DNA of 64,000 bases, taken from positions 3,141,546-3,205,545 of the forward strand of contig NZ_CP036269.1 of assembly GCF_007744675.1 (NCBI RefSeq), given 5' to 3'. Every line of letters starts with the position of its first letter. Position 1 is the first letter of the stretch. Source of the DNA: Gimesia alba. GTDB lineage: Bacteria; Planctomycetota; Planctomycetia; Planctomycetales; Planctomycetaceae. Below the pieces are notes generated by a model. It worked only from the letters and a program-made list of their open reading frames with translations. It was not told the origin of the DNA and did no database searches. Below, piece by piece: positions 17,724 to 30,548 of the stretch. The position numbers and the translations under genes are program-made.

Positions 17724-20333
17724 TTATGGTGTGTTTGCCGTCAATTCAAGTAACAATTGATGAGCGGCCCGAAAGCGGGGCGCCTCTTCGAGCGCGATGA
17801 GTGTGTGTCGTTTGGCTAGTTGTAAATTATCCGATTGAAGTAACCGGGCGAGCTGGTAGTGGGCGGCAGCTTTGTTGTGTGGCTTCAATGCCAGGATGGC
17901 ACGCCAGGCGTTGATGGCTTCCTGACGTCGTTGCAAATGAACACAGGCTTCAGCAAGTATCTGCTGGGTATCCCGATTGAGCGGATTAATGGCATTCGCA
18001 CTTTGTGCGGCTGAGTAAACATCGTCCCAGTTTTGTTTCTTTTGATAGACTTCCGCTAAGCGTTGAAATACCGCGAGCGCATTGGGATTATACCGGGCAT
18101 GCAGTTTCAGGTATTTCTGTTCCTCATCGAAGCGTTTTTGTTTCTGGTAGAGATTTGCCAGTCGCAAGCAGGCATTATCGGCGCCCGTGTACTGGGGATA
18201 GATCTTGGTCAGTTTCTTGAGCGTGGCTTCCAGTTCTTCGGTCCGGTTTTCTTCTTCCAGAATCTGGGAGTAAGCCATCAGGCCTTCAAAATGATTGGGA
18301 TGTTTTTTGATCCAGTCATCAAATCGCTTGGTGTCGTCGCTGATTAGCGGCCGCAGATCCTGTTCTGACCAGTCAACTTTTGGGGTAAAGTCTTCCGCCT
18401 GATTTTGGAGGAAGGCGGCAAACTCCTGTTCCAGCTCACCTAATGTTTTTGTACGGCGTTCGATGGCGACATTGATGGGGATTCCCACGCGTAAATCATT
18501 CAAGATGAGTCGCAGGGCTTCGAAGCCGAACTGGTTGATGAGGTATTCTACGACCATCGATGACTGATAATATGCGAATTGCACGTGCAGGCTGCTTTTG
18601 GGATTGAGAAACGCACTGCTTAATTCGCCAATCGGAGTGGCTTCTCCGCTCAGAATCAATTCCCGGTACTGTGGAATCATTGTTTCCCCCCAACGGGGAT
18701 TTTTCTGGCGTTCTTCGTAGACCGAGATACCTTCACTGATCCAGCGGGGCATTTTGTTTTTCGTCAACTCAAGTGTGACCACGTGACAGAACTCGTGCCA
18801 GAGAACTGACTCCCAGTTGGTGGGGTGATCGGCTTGAGAGGCGGGGCTGTTGGCAGTGATGACTTTTCCGAAGCAGACTCCCAGGTAACCGGAGACCGCA
18901 GGCATGCCGAAAGTGCGGACGGCAAAGTCGTCCGGATTAGGGAAGATCTCGACGGTGATTTTGGATTTCAGGTCGAGTCCATATTTTTGACAGAGCGTCT
19001 TGCGGGCGTCGTGCAGAAGTTGGACGACCTGCTGGCCGTAGACGTCTGCTTCGCTCGAATCCATGCGAATGATGAATTGTTCATCTTGCAGTGTTTTGAA
19101 TTCGGCAAGTTGATCTTTCAGCTCAAGCAGATTGAATGTGGTGGTATCGTAGCCATCTTGTTGATGGGCCTGAAGTGCATGTTCCCAGCCACTGATTTCC
19201 TGCCCCAGCCGTAATTCGTCCTGAGCCAGTTGAATGCGGGCAGGCAGGTATTGAAGATCTTTTTCCAGAGCCTGGCGTTGATAGGCGGCGCCTTCCGCGA
19301 AGCGATAATGTTCGGAAAGGGCTTTGCCGATCAGATAGTCAACCTGGGGGTTCTGATCATGATGACTGAGTGCCTGCCAGTAGAAAGCGGTTTCATCGTG
19401 AGGTCGGTTTTCGAAATGGGCAATCACGGCCAGAGTGGCCCAGGCTTCTGTCAGGTGCGGATTGATAGCGAGAACCTGCTCCAGTCGCGCTTTGGCATTC
19501 GAAAACTGTTCCGAGTGGATCAGCAGAGCAATTTGTTCCATGTGGGCGGGGATATGATTGGGATTTGTACTGAGCACTTGAGCCATTAACGTTTCATAAC
19601 GTTCGGGGTTGGAACGTTGCAGTGAGCGGGCCAGACCGAACAGCAGGTCTGCATCATTGGGGATCTGTTTTAATGCTGCTTGAAACGTTTCCTGTGCCAG
19701 CGCATAGTCATTTTTCGACAGCGCCAGATTTCCACTGGCAAGGTAGGCATCTTTGTGGTCGGGGTATTCTTTGATCGCGCGATCATAAAAGGATTCGAGA
19801 ACTTCGCCGGGATCGGCATTTCGCATGAGCGATGCGCGCCCCAGTGCGACCAGACTGCTGGCATCGGTGTAACGCCAGGCAGAGCGGCTGGCGAGATCGT
19901 GGATGCTGGTCAGGAATGAAGAGGCTGCTTCGTGCTCGTTGTTCAATTGGTAGATTTCTACGGCTATAAGTCTGAGCGGGAGACTCCAGGAATAACGTTT
20001 GAGGCCGGCGTCAATTGTTTGTTTCGCTTCGACATATTGACCGACTGCCAGTTCTGCCTGTGCTTTGAGGAGTGGCCATTCAGAGCCATAGGCCTTCTTA
20101 TTGATCGCTGCTTCTGCGACGTCGATGCATTTTTGGTATTGCCCGGTATGCAGTAATTGCTCGCAGTTTTCGATTTCTGACGAGTAAGAATAGACCGGAA
20201 AGACGGTGATGAAGAGTAGGAAACTGAGTGCCTGGAGAGTCTGAGCGCGAGGACACAGGCTGTGAAAAGAAAGCGGGTGTCGAATGGGAACCTTGAGGTC
20301 CTGCCTGATTCGGAAACGTTGCACTCGTTGCAT
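17724..20333 (-). CDS. TPR protein with peptidase MA-like (gluzincin) domain
   Basis: 869 residues from the ATG at 20333, chosen because GGGAAGGG lies just upstream and a signal peptide follows (LSFLLFITVFPVYSYS); the frame extends to 20435. TPR-type helical repeats fill about 60-400 and again about 660-860. Between them is a metallopeptidase domain: SVLWHEFCHVVTLELTKNKM, with the HExxH zinc motif near residue 511, followed by PRWISEGISVYEERQ, which provides the third ligand Glu, the pattern of gluzincins of the peptidase MA type. It is therefore a secreted protein with a likely active zinc site flanked by protein-binding repeats. It is the first gene of the operon, 52 bases before the DUF4159 gene. 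Confidence 0.85.
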   Translation of the reverse strand: MQRVQRFRIRQDLKVPIRHPLSFHSLCPRAQTLQALSFLLFITVFPVYSYSSEIENCEQLLHTGQYQKCIDVAEAAINKKAYGSEWPLLKAQAELAVGQYVEAKQTIDAGLKRYSWSLPLRLIAVEIYQLNNEHEAASSFLTSIHDLASRSAWRYTDASSLVALGRASLMRNADPGEVLESFYDRAIKEYPDHKDAYLASGNLALSKNDYALAQETFQAALKQIPNDADLLFGLARSLQRSNPERYETLMAQVLSTNPNHIPAHMEQIALLIHSEQFSNAKARLEQVLAINPHLTEAWATLAVIAHFENRPHDETAFYWQALSHHDQNPQVDYLIGKALSEHYRFAEGAAYQRQALEKDLQYLPARIQLAQDELRLGQEISGWEHALQAHQQDGYDTTTFNLLELKDQLAEFKTLQDEQFIIRMDSSEADVYGQQVVQLLHDARKTLCQKYGLDLKSKITVEIFPNPDDFAVRTFGMPAVSGYLGVCFGKVITANSPASQADHPTNWESVLWHEFCHVVTLELTKNKMPRWISEGISVYEERQKNPRWGETMIPQYRELILSGEATPIGELSSAFLNPKSSLHVQFAYYQSSMVVEYLINQFGFEALRLILNDLRVGIPINVAIERRTKTLGELEQEFAAFLQNQAEDFTPKVDWSEQDLRPLISDDTKRFDDWIKKHPNHFEGLMAYSQILEEENRTEELEATLKKLTKIYPQYTGADNACLRLANLYQKQKRFDEEQKYLKLHARYNPNALAVFQRLAEVYQKKQNWDDVYSAAQSANAINPLNRDTQQILAEACVHLQRRQEAINAWRAILALKPHNKAAAHYQLARLLQSDNLQLAKRHTLIALEEAPRFRAAHQLLLELTANTP

Positions 20334-20601
20334 ATGCGCCCTTCCCTGGGAAAGTCCAATGTGCGAAGGAATTCGCAGACATTGGATCACCTTCTTCAAT
20401 GCAGGATCAGAAACGATTTCACGATCCCGAACCACTGAAGAATATCATCTCTGACTCAATTGGAGGACGCCTGTTGTAGATCTTGAGTACGTGAGCCAAC
20501 AGGGAACAATATCGAATTTGCTCGATATGTGCAATAAGAATTTTCCATAAGGAGGGGTTTTGGTGACGTTTTCTGATTTGCTCTGCTTCGCTGGTGAACG
20601 C

Positions 20602-20650
20602 AAAACAGGCAGCGATTTCAACGAATTGAAGGTTGAAATGCTACCTGTTT
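20602..20650 (-). terminator. Intrinsic terminator after the first DUF1559 gene
   Basis: A long imperfect hairpin: AAACAGG (20603-20609) pairs with CCTGTTT (20644-20650), then AGC with GCT, and ATTTCAAC (20615-20622) with GTTGAAAT (20632-20639), with one mismatch, one bulge and a nine-base loop. On the minus strand the stem is followed by TTTTG. It is 61 bases beyond the stop of the DUF1559 gene. A second, 7-bp inverted repeat (20662-20685) lies between them. Confidence 0.75.
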
Positions 20651-20710
20651 GTTATTTGCTGTTCAGCTGCTCAAAGTGAGCTGAAACAATATTTTCATGT
20701 CGTTTTTAGT

Positions 20711-21667
20711 TTAGAATTCACCAATGACACGACCATCATTGATCCCGGCAAGCCAAGTGTAGGTGTCGCCGTTGATGTTTTCGCTGATGAAACGAACTTT
20801 TCCATCACCCATCAGGAAGTGGCATCCACCAACGTGCGGGCTGCTGAATGCATTGGGGCTCGACTGGTTGATCAGTTCATTCGTTGAGGGGCCAGGAGTC
20901 GAGGTTTCTCCACTAGATGCGGTACCCGTTAGAGAGTTGGCATCAACCTGAAAACCGATCCAAATGGCACCATACCGATTGATTGATGCAGGAGCGGGGG
21001 AATCCAAAGTTGCTCGTTCACCAACCATGATGATGTTACTTGTGCCATCGGTCATGTCACGGAAACGGACTCTTTTGTCGCTGTTACCGAAGCTGGCCTG
21101 GACGGTGACAGCAACGGGTGTCGAAGGAGTCGTGTTCCAGTAAATTGAATTTCTGACTGCAGGGTAATTTGATTTGCCCCACTCATAGTTGTTGGTCACA
21201 CTTTTACGATCTGCGTTGCGACCACCCATGGGGTCGGAAGGGCAGTTGTAAAAGGGGATGACAGTCTGTGCCTGTGTGGTTGCAGGGACTGCCGGGGTGA
21301 CATTGGCAATGTTTAACCAGCCGCCTGTACCAGGATTATGGAACATGCTGGAGCTGATCTGGTTGTACAGGTTCGCTTGGTCGATGAAAGGCAGAATCAT
21401 GGTTGACCAGGCAATCAGATTCGGGTTCTGTGCGCTGGCACCGGTTCCAACATAACCGGGGGGGAAGATGCTGAATGTTTCGTGGTAGTTGTGGAGTGCC
21501 AGTCCGATTTGTTTCAAATTGTTTTTGCAGTTTGAACGTCTTGCTGCCTCTCGTGCCTGTTGAACGGCCGGAAGGAGTAAGGCAATCAGAATCGCAATGA
21601 TTGCAATTACGACAAGTAGTTCGATCAGTGTGAACCCGCGCTGTGAGGTTCCTTTGCATCTCTTCAT
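20711..21667 (-). CDS. DUF1559 prepilin-like protein
   Basis: 318 residues from the ATG at 21667. The N-terminus is a type IV pilin-like leader, [20 protein letters not shown], with the Gly-Phe-Thr cleavage site and conserved Glu at +5, followed by [19 protein letters not shown]. The rest is the DUF1559 domain ([37 protein letters not shown]), ending with the H-x9-DG type signature [20 protein letters not shown]. These proteins are a large planctomycetal expansion and are thought to be processed and placed in the envelope as pseudopilins; individual roles are unknown. Of two adjacent ATGs, the second (21667) has GGAG at a usable distance. It is followed by a terminator and appears monocistronic. 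Confidence 0.92.
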   Translation of the reverse strand: MKRCKGTSQRGFTLIELLVVIAIIAILIALLLPAVQQAREAARRSNCKNNLKQIGLALHNYHETFSIFPPGYVGTGASAQNPNLIAWSTMILPFIDQANLYNQISSSMFHNPGTGGWLNIANVTPAVPATTQAQTVIPFYNCPSDPMGGRNADRKSVTNNYEWGKSNYPAVRNSIYWNTTPSTPVAVTVQASFGNSDKRVRFRDMTDGTSNIIMVGERATLDSPAPASINRYGAIWIGFQVDANSLTGTASSGETSTPGPSTNELINQSSPNAFSSPHVGGCHFLMGDGKVRFISENINGDTYTWLAGINDGRVIGEF

Positions 21668-21992
21668 CATAACTCCAGTGAAAAACATTGTGTGTAGAGG
21701 GTGCCTGCTAAAAGCGAAAATCGACTCTGACAGGAACCAGAGTGAGCTTGAGCAGCAGATGAAATTACATCTGTGATGAAGAGGAAACAAGAACGGTTTA
21801 AACTTAGTTTAAAAAAAAATAGAAAATTAATTTCCGCAGGTGCTGTTGTGTTTAGTGTGACGGCTTTAATCCCTTATTTTATAGGCTTTATTTTGTTAAA
21901 TTTTGTCAAGAATATTCTTTTTTTGACGAACATGGTGTTCTGTGCATAAGAAAAAATACCCACGGTTATGGTGGGATGTTCTGAGTAAAAAA
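21668..21992 (-). other. Intergenic region upstream of the DUF1559 gene
   Basis: 325 bases between the cyclase gene and the DUF1559 gene, both on the minus strand. It contains the cyclase terminator at 21951-21975 and a markedly AT-rich part (about 21800-21925), which is the likely promoter region of the DUF1559 gene. No gene is seen. Confidence 0.55.
21951..21975 (-). terminator. Intrinsic terminator of the squalene-hopene cyclase gene
   Basis: On the minus strand CCCAC pairs with GTGGG around a seven-base loop (21959-21975) and is followed by TATTTTTT. It lies 17 bases after the cyclase stop. Confidence 0.8.
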
Positions 21993-24149
21993 TCAGCGTC
22001 GTAATCGCTCAAAGCGAGCCAAAGCCATCAAAGGGAAATAGGTGCGGTAGAGGTGGTACTTGAGATAGAAGACCTTGGGGAAGCCGGTTCCTGTGAAGGG
22101 TTCTTCGTCCCAGTTTCCATCCGCTTTTTGAGCTTCCAGTAAAAAATGAATTCCGCGCCGGACAGCCGCCGAGTCGATTTCTCCTGCCGACATAAGCCCC
22201 ATTAGAGCCCAGGCTGTTTGCGAGGGAGTCTCTGCTCCCTGTCCGCGTAATGAGGGATCGGCATAGCTGTCTGCCGTTTCTCCCCAGCCTCCTGAAGGTT
22301 GCTGTTTTGATTTGAGCCACCCGACTGCTCGAACAATACGCGGGTCGTCGGAAGGAATGCCGATCTGAGTCAATCCGACAATCGATTGCCAGGTTCCGTA
22401 CAGGTAGTTCACGCCCCAGCGGCCATACCAGCAGTGGTCGTCTTCCTGTTCACTCCAGACATATTCGATGGCGCGTTGACACGCGGGATGGCTGATTGGC
22501 AGTTGCACGTCTGCGAACGCTTCCAATACGCGCGCCGTTAAATCGGCCGTACTGGGATCAACCATCGCATTATGGTCGGCAAAAGGGACCTGGGTAAATA
22601 GTTCGCGGTTGTTATCACGGTCAAAGGCACCCCAGCCACCATCTTTATTTTGCATGCCTAGCATCCATTGCATTCCGCGCTGAATGGCGCCGATCATCGG
22701 CTGAAGCAAATCCAGATCGGCAAAGGCTTGCTCTCGTGATTCGCTACGTCCCGCGATAATAGCTTCCGTATTGAGATTTTCGTCATATGGGTTCCATTCC
22801 GGGGTCACTAGAAAGTCAGTCAGCCACTGGTCATTTTTTAATGATTTCGGCATACAGCGGCGCAAGGCCATGATGACCATCGCGGTATCATCGACATCGG
22901 GGTAAAACTCATTGTTAAATTCAAAATACCAGCCACCAGGAGTTTGTGAGCGGCTGGAATTGACCCAGTCTCCCGGTTGTCTGGCTTCCTGTGACAAGAG
23001 CCACTTGGCGGACTTTCGAATTGCCGGATGCCGATTGGAAACGCCCGCTTCGCGTAACGCGATCGTGCTGATAGCGGTATCCCAGACGGGAGACTTACAA
23101 GGCTGCAGACGAATACGATCGCCTTCTTTGATCTGCAGCTTTTTTAATTCACGCATTGCGCGCTGGATATCGGGACTGTTATCTTCTTCTCCCAGGCATT
23201 TGAGAGCAATCACGGTCCAGACGATGGGGGGGAAAATGGCGCCCAGTCCGTCGCTATGCTCAAAACGCGATTTCATCCACTGGTGTGCTTTGTTGACGGC
23301 TCGTTTTCGCAGCGGTTTGAATCCCAGGTTTTCGAGGCCTTTGTAACCCTGGTCCACGAACTGAAAGAAACGATGCCAGTTGAACCAGGTTTTCTTTTTG
23401 AGCGAGTCCAGGGCCTCTGATTTCGGTATGGTTCTGGGGTAGGCGGCAGGATCTCCGGTAAACAGTTCGGTGATCCCCTGCTCTGGCGGCAGAGCGATTG
23501 AAGGACGAAAGGCCCAGAGAATGCTGAGTGGAACCAGAATGGTGCGTGACCAGGCCGACATCTCGAAAATATTGAATGGCATCCAGCGAGGAATCAGCAT
23601 CAGCTCGGGGGGCACAGCCGGGCACTTGGAATACGGAATCACTCCCAGTAATGCCAGGTAATAGCGGGTGAAGCTGTTGACGGCTTCGACACCGCCGGCT
23701 GCCAGAATTGCGATTCGGGCACGTTGCATATAATCGGCTTCGGGAGAATGACCGGTGAGCTTGAGTGCAAAGTAGGCTTTGACCGAAGCGCTGATTTCGA
23801 TCGGGCCTTCCGGGTACATGTTCCAGCCCCCGTCAGGCATCTGGATATCCATCAGGTAGTTTGCGGCCTGGATTGCTTCTTGTGAGTCTTGCTTTCCCAG
23901 GAACGCCAGCAGCAGAATGTATTCCGATTCCAGAATCGAATCGCCTTCTAATTCTCCGACCCAATATCCGTCATCATGTTGTTGAGACAGCAGGTAGTCC
24001 CGCGAGCGGGCGATGCCTTTCAACAACTGCTCCGGGTGATCGAAGGGGGCAGCTTCGGTGCTGGGGAAAATTTTGAAGGTGGGGTTTGTTTCGTGTCCTG
24101 CCACCGGGTCGCCGGTAAGGTGGCTGGCTCTCAGTCTGCCTGAATTCAT
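21993..24149 (-). CDS. shc: Squalene-hopene cyclase
   Basis: 718 residues. The catalytic acid motif of squalene-hopene cyclases, DVDDTAMV (DxDDTA), is at about 417-424. QW-type repeats are spread over the protein, for example QQHDDGYWVGELEGD near 55-70, QMPDGGWNMYPEG near 102-114, KDGGWGAFDRDN near 500-511, QPSGGWGETADSY near 610-622 and KADGNWDEEPFTGTGFP near 665-681. The enzyme turns squalene into hopene/diplopterol at the inner membrane, the first committed step of hopanoids. Length is somewhat above the family norm of about 630-680 because of extra residues at the N-terminus and in loops. GGGAG precedes the ATG. bioB is upstream on the same strand; no other hopanoid genes are adjacent. 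Confidence 0.96.
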   Translation of the reverse strand: MNSGRLRASHLTGDPVAGHETNPTFKIFPSTEAAPFDHPEQLLKGIARSRDYLLSQQHDDGYWVGELEGDSILESEYILLLAFLGKQDSQEAIQAANYLMDIQMPDGGWNMYPEGPIEISASVKAYFALKLTGHSPEADYMQRARIAILAAGGVEAVNSFTRYYLALLGVIPYSKCPAVPPELMLIPRWMPFNIFEMSAWSRTILVPLSILWAFRPSIALPPEQGITELFTGDPAAYPRTIPKSEALDSLKKKTWFNWHRFFQFVDQGYKGLENLGFKPLRKRAVNKAHQWMKSRFEHSDGLGAIFPPIVWTVIALKCLGEEDNSPDIQRAMRELKKLQIKEGDRIRLQPCKSPVWDTAISTIALREAGVSNRHPAIRKSAKWLLSQEARQPGDWVNSSRSQTPGGWYFEFNNEFYPDVDDTAMVIMALRRCMPKSLKNDQWLTDFLVTPEWNPYDENLNTEAIIAGRSESREQAFADLDLLQPMIGAIQRGMQWMLGMQNKDGGWGAFDRDNNRELFTQVPFADHNAMVDPSTADLTARVLEAFADVQLPISHPACQRAIEYVWSEQEDDHCWYGRWGVNYLYGTWQSIVGLTQIGIPSDDPRIVRAVGWLKSKQQPSGGWGETADSYADPSLRGQGAETPSQTAWALMGLMSAGEIDSAAVRRGIHFLLEAQKADGNWDEEPFTGTGFPKVFYLKYHLYRTYFPLMALARFERLRR

Positions 24150-24282
24150 TTCAGGTGCTCCCTGACTCAGTTAATTCGGATTCCATTCCCAGAGATAAAG
24201 GTGAGGTATGCAATGCGCGCACTCATCTTCAAGGCGGGATCATAGGGAGACGCGGATTATCTTACAACCTCAATCTACGTAA

Positions 24283-24306
24283 GGGGTTTGAGAAAGCCTA
24301 AACCCC
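24283..24306 (-). terminator. Stem-loop between bioB and shc
   Basis: A perfect 7-bp stem, GGGGTTT (24283-24289) with AAACCCC (24300-24306), and a ten-base loop, 27 bases after the bioB stop. The downstream U run is very short, so it may be a weak terminator or an mRNA 3'-end structure. Confidence 0.45.
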
Positions 24307-24332
24307 ATGGCAAAACCTGCAGTATCACTGGA

Positions 24333-25391
24333 TTAATAAGATTCACTCTGGGCAGCCAACTCGGGAGCTGCATCAGTTGCTTTCATCTCGTGGCCGGAAA
24401 CGATGACTTCAAATCCAAGATCGGCAATCATTTCGTAATCGGCTTCCGCGGCCTGTCCTTTGGTTGTCAGATAATCGCTGACAAACATGGAATTGGCGGC
24501 GTACAATCCCATGGCCTGCATGGATCGCAGGTTGACTTCGCGACCGCCGGCAATGCGGATTTCCGTGTTGGGATGTGCCATTCTGAACAGACAGAGTGCT
24601 TTGAGGCAATACCGGGGATCGAGTTCGTCAACGGCTTCCAGTGAAGTCCCATCAATCGAATTCAGAAAGTTGACCGGAATCGATTTTGTCTCCAGCTCAC
24701 GCAATTCGAATGTGGCATCGACAATGTCTTCCGGAGTTTCGCCCATGCCGACAATCAGGCCGCTACAGAGTTCCATGCCGGCATCCCGGGCGACTTTGAG
24801 GGTTTGCAGGCGATCTTCGTAGGTATGAGTGGTACAGATCTTTTCGTAATACTCGCGGCTGGTGTTGAGATTGTGGTTGATGCGATTCACGCCGGCCTGT
24901 TGCAGGCGTTTGGCTTGATCTTCGTTTAACAGTCCCAGGCAGCAGCAAATTCGCAGGTCGTATGATGATTTTATTTTTTCGACGACGGATGCAACGTGGT
25001 CAACTTCTTTGTCTGTCGGTCCACGACCACTGGCGACGATGCAATAGGTGCCCGCTTTGGCTTCATCGGCGGCTTTGGCGCCGTCCAGCAGCTTCTCTTC
25101 ATTCAGCATGCGGTATTTGGGGATCTCTGCTTTCGAGCCACGGGCCTGTGAGCAATAGCCGCAATCTTCGGGGCAGAGTCCGCTTTTCGCATTTTTCAGG
25201 TAATAGAGCTGGACCTGTTTGCCAAATGCGTTCTGCCGGATTCGGAATGTGGCAGCTAATAAGTCCAACAACTCATCATCAGAAGAATTCAGGATCTCCA
25301 ACCCTTCCTCGTGGGTAATCTGATAACCGGACAGAACTTGATCCGCGAGAGTCTGCCAGCGTGAAGGAGACGAATTAACCTGAGTGTTCAT
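24333..25391 (-). CDS. bioB: Biotin synthase
   Basis: 352 residues from the ATG at 25391 (a TTG one codon upstream is less likely). The radical SAM cluster motif CPEDCGYCSQ (C-x3-C-x2-C) is at about 73-82, preceded by KQVQLYYLKNAKSGLCP. Further BioB segments are YCIVASGRGPTDKEVDHV, AGVNRINHNLNTSREYY with conserved Cys/Asn region, ELCSGLIVGMGETPEDIVD, SIPVNFLNSIDGTSLE and the cluster-ligand Arg region IRIAGGREVNLR. It inserts sulfur into dethiobiotin, the last step of biotin synthesis. No other bio genes lie next to it. Confidence 0.97.
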   Translation of the reverse strand: MNTQVNSSPSRWQTLADQVLSGYQITHEEGLEILNSSDDELLDLLAATFRIRQNAFGKQVQLYYLKNAKSGLCPEDCGYCSQARGSKAEIPKYRMLNEEKLLDGAKAADEAKAGTYCIVASGRGPTDKEVDHVASVVEKIKSSYDLRICCCLGLLNEDQAKRLQQAGVNRINHNLNTSREYYEKICTTHTYEDRLQTLKVARDAGMELCSGLIVGMGETPEDIVDATFELRELETKSIPVNFLNSIDGTSLEAVDELDPRYCLKALCLFRMAHPNTEIRIAGGREVNLRSMQAMGLYAANSMFVSDYLTTKGQAAEADYEMIADLGFEVIVSGHEMKATDAAPELAAQSESY

Positions 25392-25648
25392 CAAATAGAT
25401 CTTTCAGAGCATAAGAAGCAATTTAGTCGTATCAACCAGCCATCCGGGCACGGTTTGGATTGAGATCGGTCCTGAGAGGTAAGCATTGCCTGTTTTGCCG
25501 GTGGAAATCCCGGCTCAGACACGAGTTGTAATATATTGTACAGTTTATTTCAGGACGTATCTCGCTTCTATGATAGGCAAAAAGGGCGAGAGTACAAGTA
25601 AACTGGCTGTCTGAGAGAGTTACAGTTTGACGGAATCATCGATTCGGC

Positions 25649-26245
25649 TCAGTATGCGGTACGAATCCACTTTTGGCTGACGTCGCCTTTATCATCGCGA
25701 AGTGTGAACATTTTGTCCTCAATGGAGTTGATTTCGCGGACAAATTCACTTCCCCAGAGCTGTTTGATGTAATCCAGCTTGTTTTCCGGCTTTCCGCCGA
25801 CGGCACGCAGAGTCAGTGTGGCGGCGTTGAGGCTCCATTCGATATCGATGGTGACCTGTTTTCCCAGAACAGCTGTCCAGAGGCCTTGAGGTTCAATCAG
25901 CATCGTCGCTGTTCCATTTTCCTTAATGGTCAGGATTTGCTTGCTGGAACTTTTGGTCTGCTCCCATTTGCCAACGAGTTTCGCCAGAATTTCATCGGAT
26001 GAGAATCCTTCAAATGAGCCGGTTGACGCTGATTTTTGAATCGTTGCGTCGGGCGTGGCATCAGTGCGAAGCTGTGTCGAATCCGTTTGTGATAGACGCG
26101 TTGGGATTTGCTGCAGAATCGGCTGTTGTCGCAGTATTGTGTTACGACTTTCCTGAGACCGTGCTTGATCCGAATTCTCTGTTTTGAACAGGAATGGGGC
26201 TGAGACGCCTGTCAAAGCCAAGATAATGATTCCCGTTTTTTTCAT
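25649..26245 (-). CDS. Secreted protein of unknown function, lipocalin-like domain
   Basis: 198 residues from the ATG at 26245, supported by AGGA eight bases upstream; the frame extends 42 bases further without support. The N-terminus is a signal-peptide-like KKTGIIILALTGVSAPF. A Thr/Gln/Ser-rich linker follows. The C-terminal 110 residues form a predicted beta-rich domain starting DEILAKLVGKWEQTK, with ILTIKENGTATMLIEP and KMFTLRDDKGD. The GKWE start followed by alternating strands is reminiscent of lipocalin-like planctomycetal domains, but the resemblance is weak. It lies 134 bases downstream of dnaE on the same strand. Function not recognised. Confidence 0.6.
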   Translation of the reverse strand: MKKTGIIILALTGVSAPFLFKTENSDQARSQESRNTILRQQPILQQIPTRLSQTDSTQLRTDATPDATIQKSASTGSFEGFSSDEILAKLVGKWEQTKSSSKQILTIKENGTATMLIEPQGLWTAVLGKQVTIDIEWSLNAATLTLRAVGGKPENKLDYIKQLWGSEFVREINSIEDKMFTLRDDKGDVSQKWIRTAY

Positions 26246-26379
26246 CGCATGTGTCCTGCAGAACCTGAACCCCCTAATAGTTAACACAACTATATCTTAT
26301 TTTCGGCTTGAGGGAACGCCAAGATTTCTTAAAAAACAGCAGAATGCGGACTTTGTTTGCCCCCTTTGCTGCAAAGGTT

Positions 26380-29895
<3,516 letters not shown>

Positions 29896-30121
29896 AATAT
29901 TCCGTGCTCCCGTCTATTTGGACGCCATCCAGGCTATGATCAGCCTAAGCTGTGAGAGAATTTGAGTGAAGAAAACGGAAGAGAGCTTCTCCCCTGCTTC
30001 TACTCTTGAGTGTATTTGTATTCTCTCGTTTGTCAATCAACCTTGCGGCTTTGGGATTTTGATTTTTGATATGTGTGAGAGTTGATGAAACGGGAGTTGT
30101 ATTTGTTTTCTGGAAAATGTC

Positions 30122-30140
30122 CACCTGCCAGATTCAGGTG
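30122..30140 (-). terminator. Possible weak terminator after the small membrane protein gene
   Basis: CACCTG (30122-30127) pairs with CAGGTG (30135-30140) around a seven-base loop; on the minus strand it is followed by GACATTTTCC. It is 14 bases after the stop of the gene at 30155. The stem is short and the U run interrupted. Confidence 0.4.
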
Positions 30141-30154
30141 AATAGCAGGTTCGA

Positions 30155-30445
30155 TCAGCCAATCCAGAGGTTGATGTACCAGTTCACGCCGTCGGAGAGT
30201 GGCGGGATAAAATCGCAGGCTAGTAATAGCGGCATGTAGAAGGATGCGAAGAACGGGGAGCTCATCGAATTAAACGACGCGTACCATTGCCAGAAGAAGG
30301 GGCCGATGGAAAGGACATACAGAGAAAAAAGGATCGTCACCTGAATTAGTGATTTGATCATATACCGCCACCACGACCATTTCGGGAGATCCGCTGGCTG
30401 TTTCTGATCAGGCAGTACAGGTGCTTGCGTTGATTCACTTTCCAT
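30155..30445 (-). CDS. Small membrane protein of unknown function
   Basis: 96 residues from the ATG at 30445. A charged N-terminus with Pro/Gln (SESTQAPVLPDQKQPADLP) is followed by WSWWRYMIKSLIQVTILFSL, a membrane helix, and a second hydrophobic segment (SSPFFASFYMPLLLACDF) ending near NWYINLWIG. It looks like a two-helix inner-membrane protein. It lies 103 bases after the SDR gene on the same strand and probably shares its transcript. A TTG 27 bases upstream could also start the frame but has no SD. Not recognised. Confidence 0.6.
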   Translation of the reverse strand: MESESTQAPVLPDQKQPADLPKWSWWRYMIKSLIQVTILFSLYVLSIGPFFWQWYASFNSMSSPFFASFYMPLLLACDFIPPLSDGVNWYINLWIG

Positions 30446-30548
30446 AATGACTATTCTATCCGTCAGGTCCAAGTCGGGTCAAATGCGAGATTTCCGATGG
30501 GACTGGATTGCTGCATCTTTTCATGTAAAATTCATCATTGTCGGTAAC

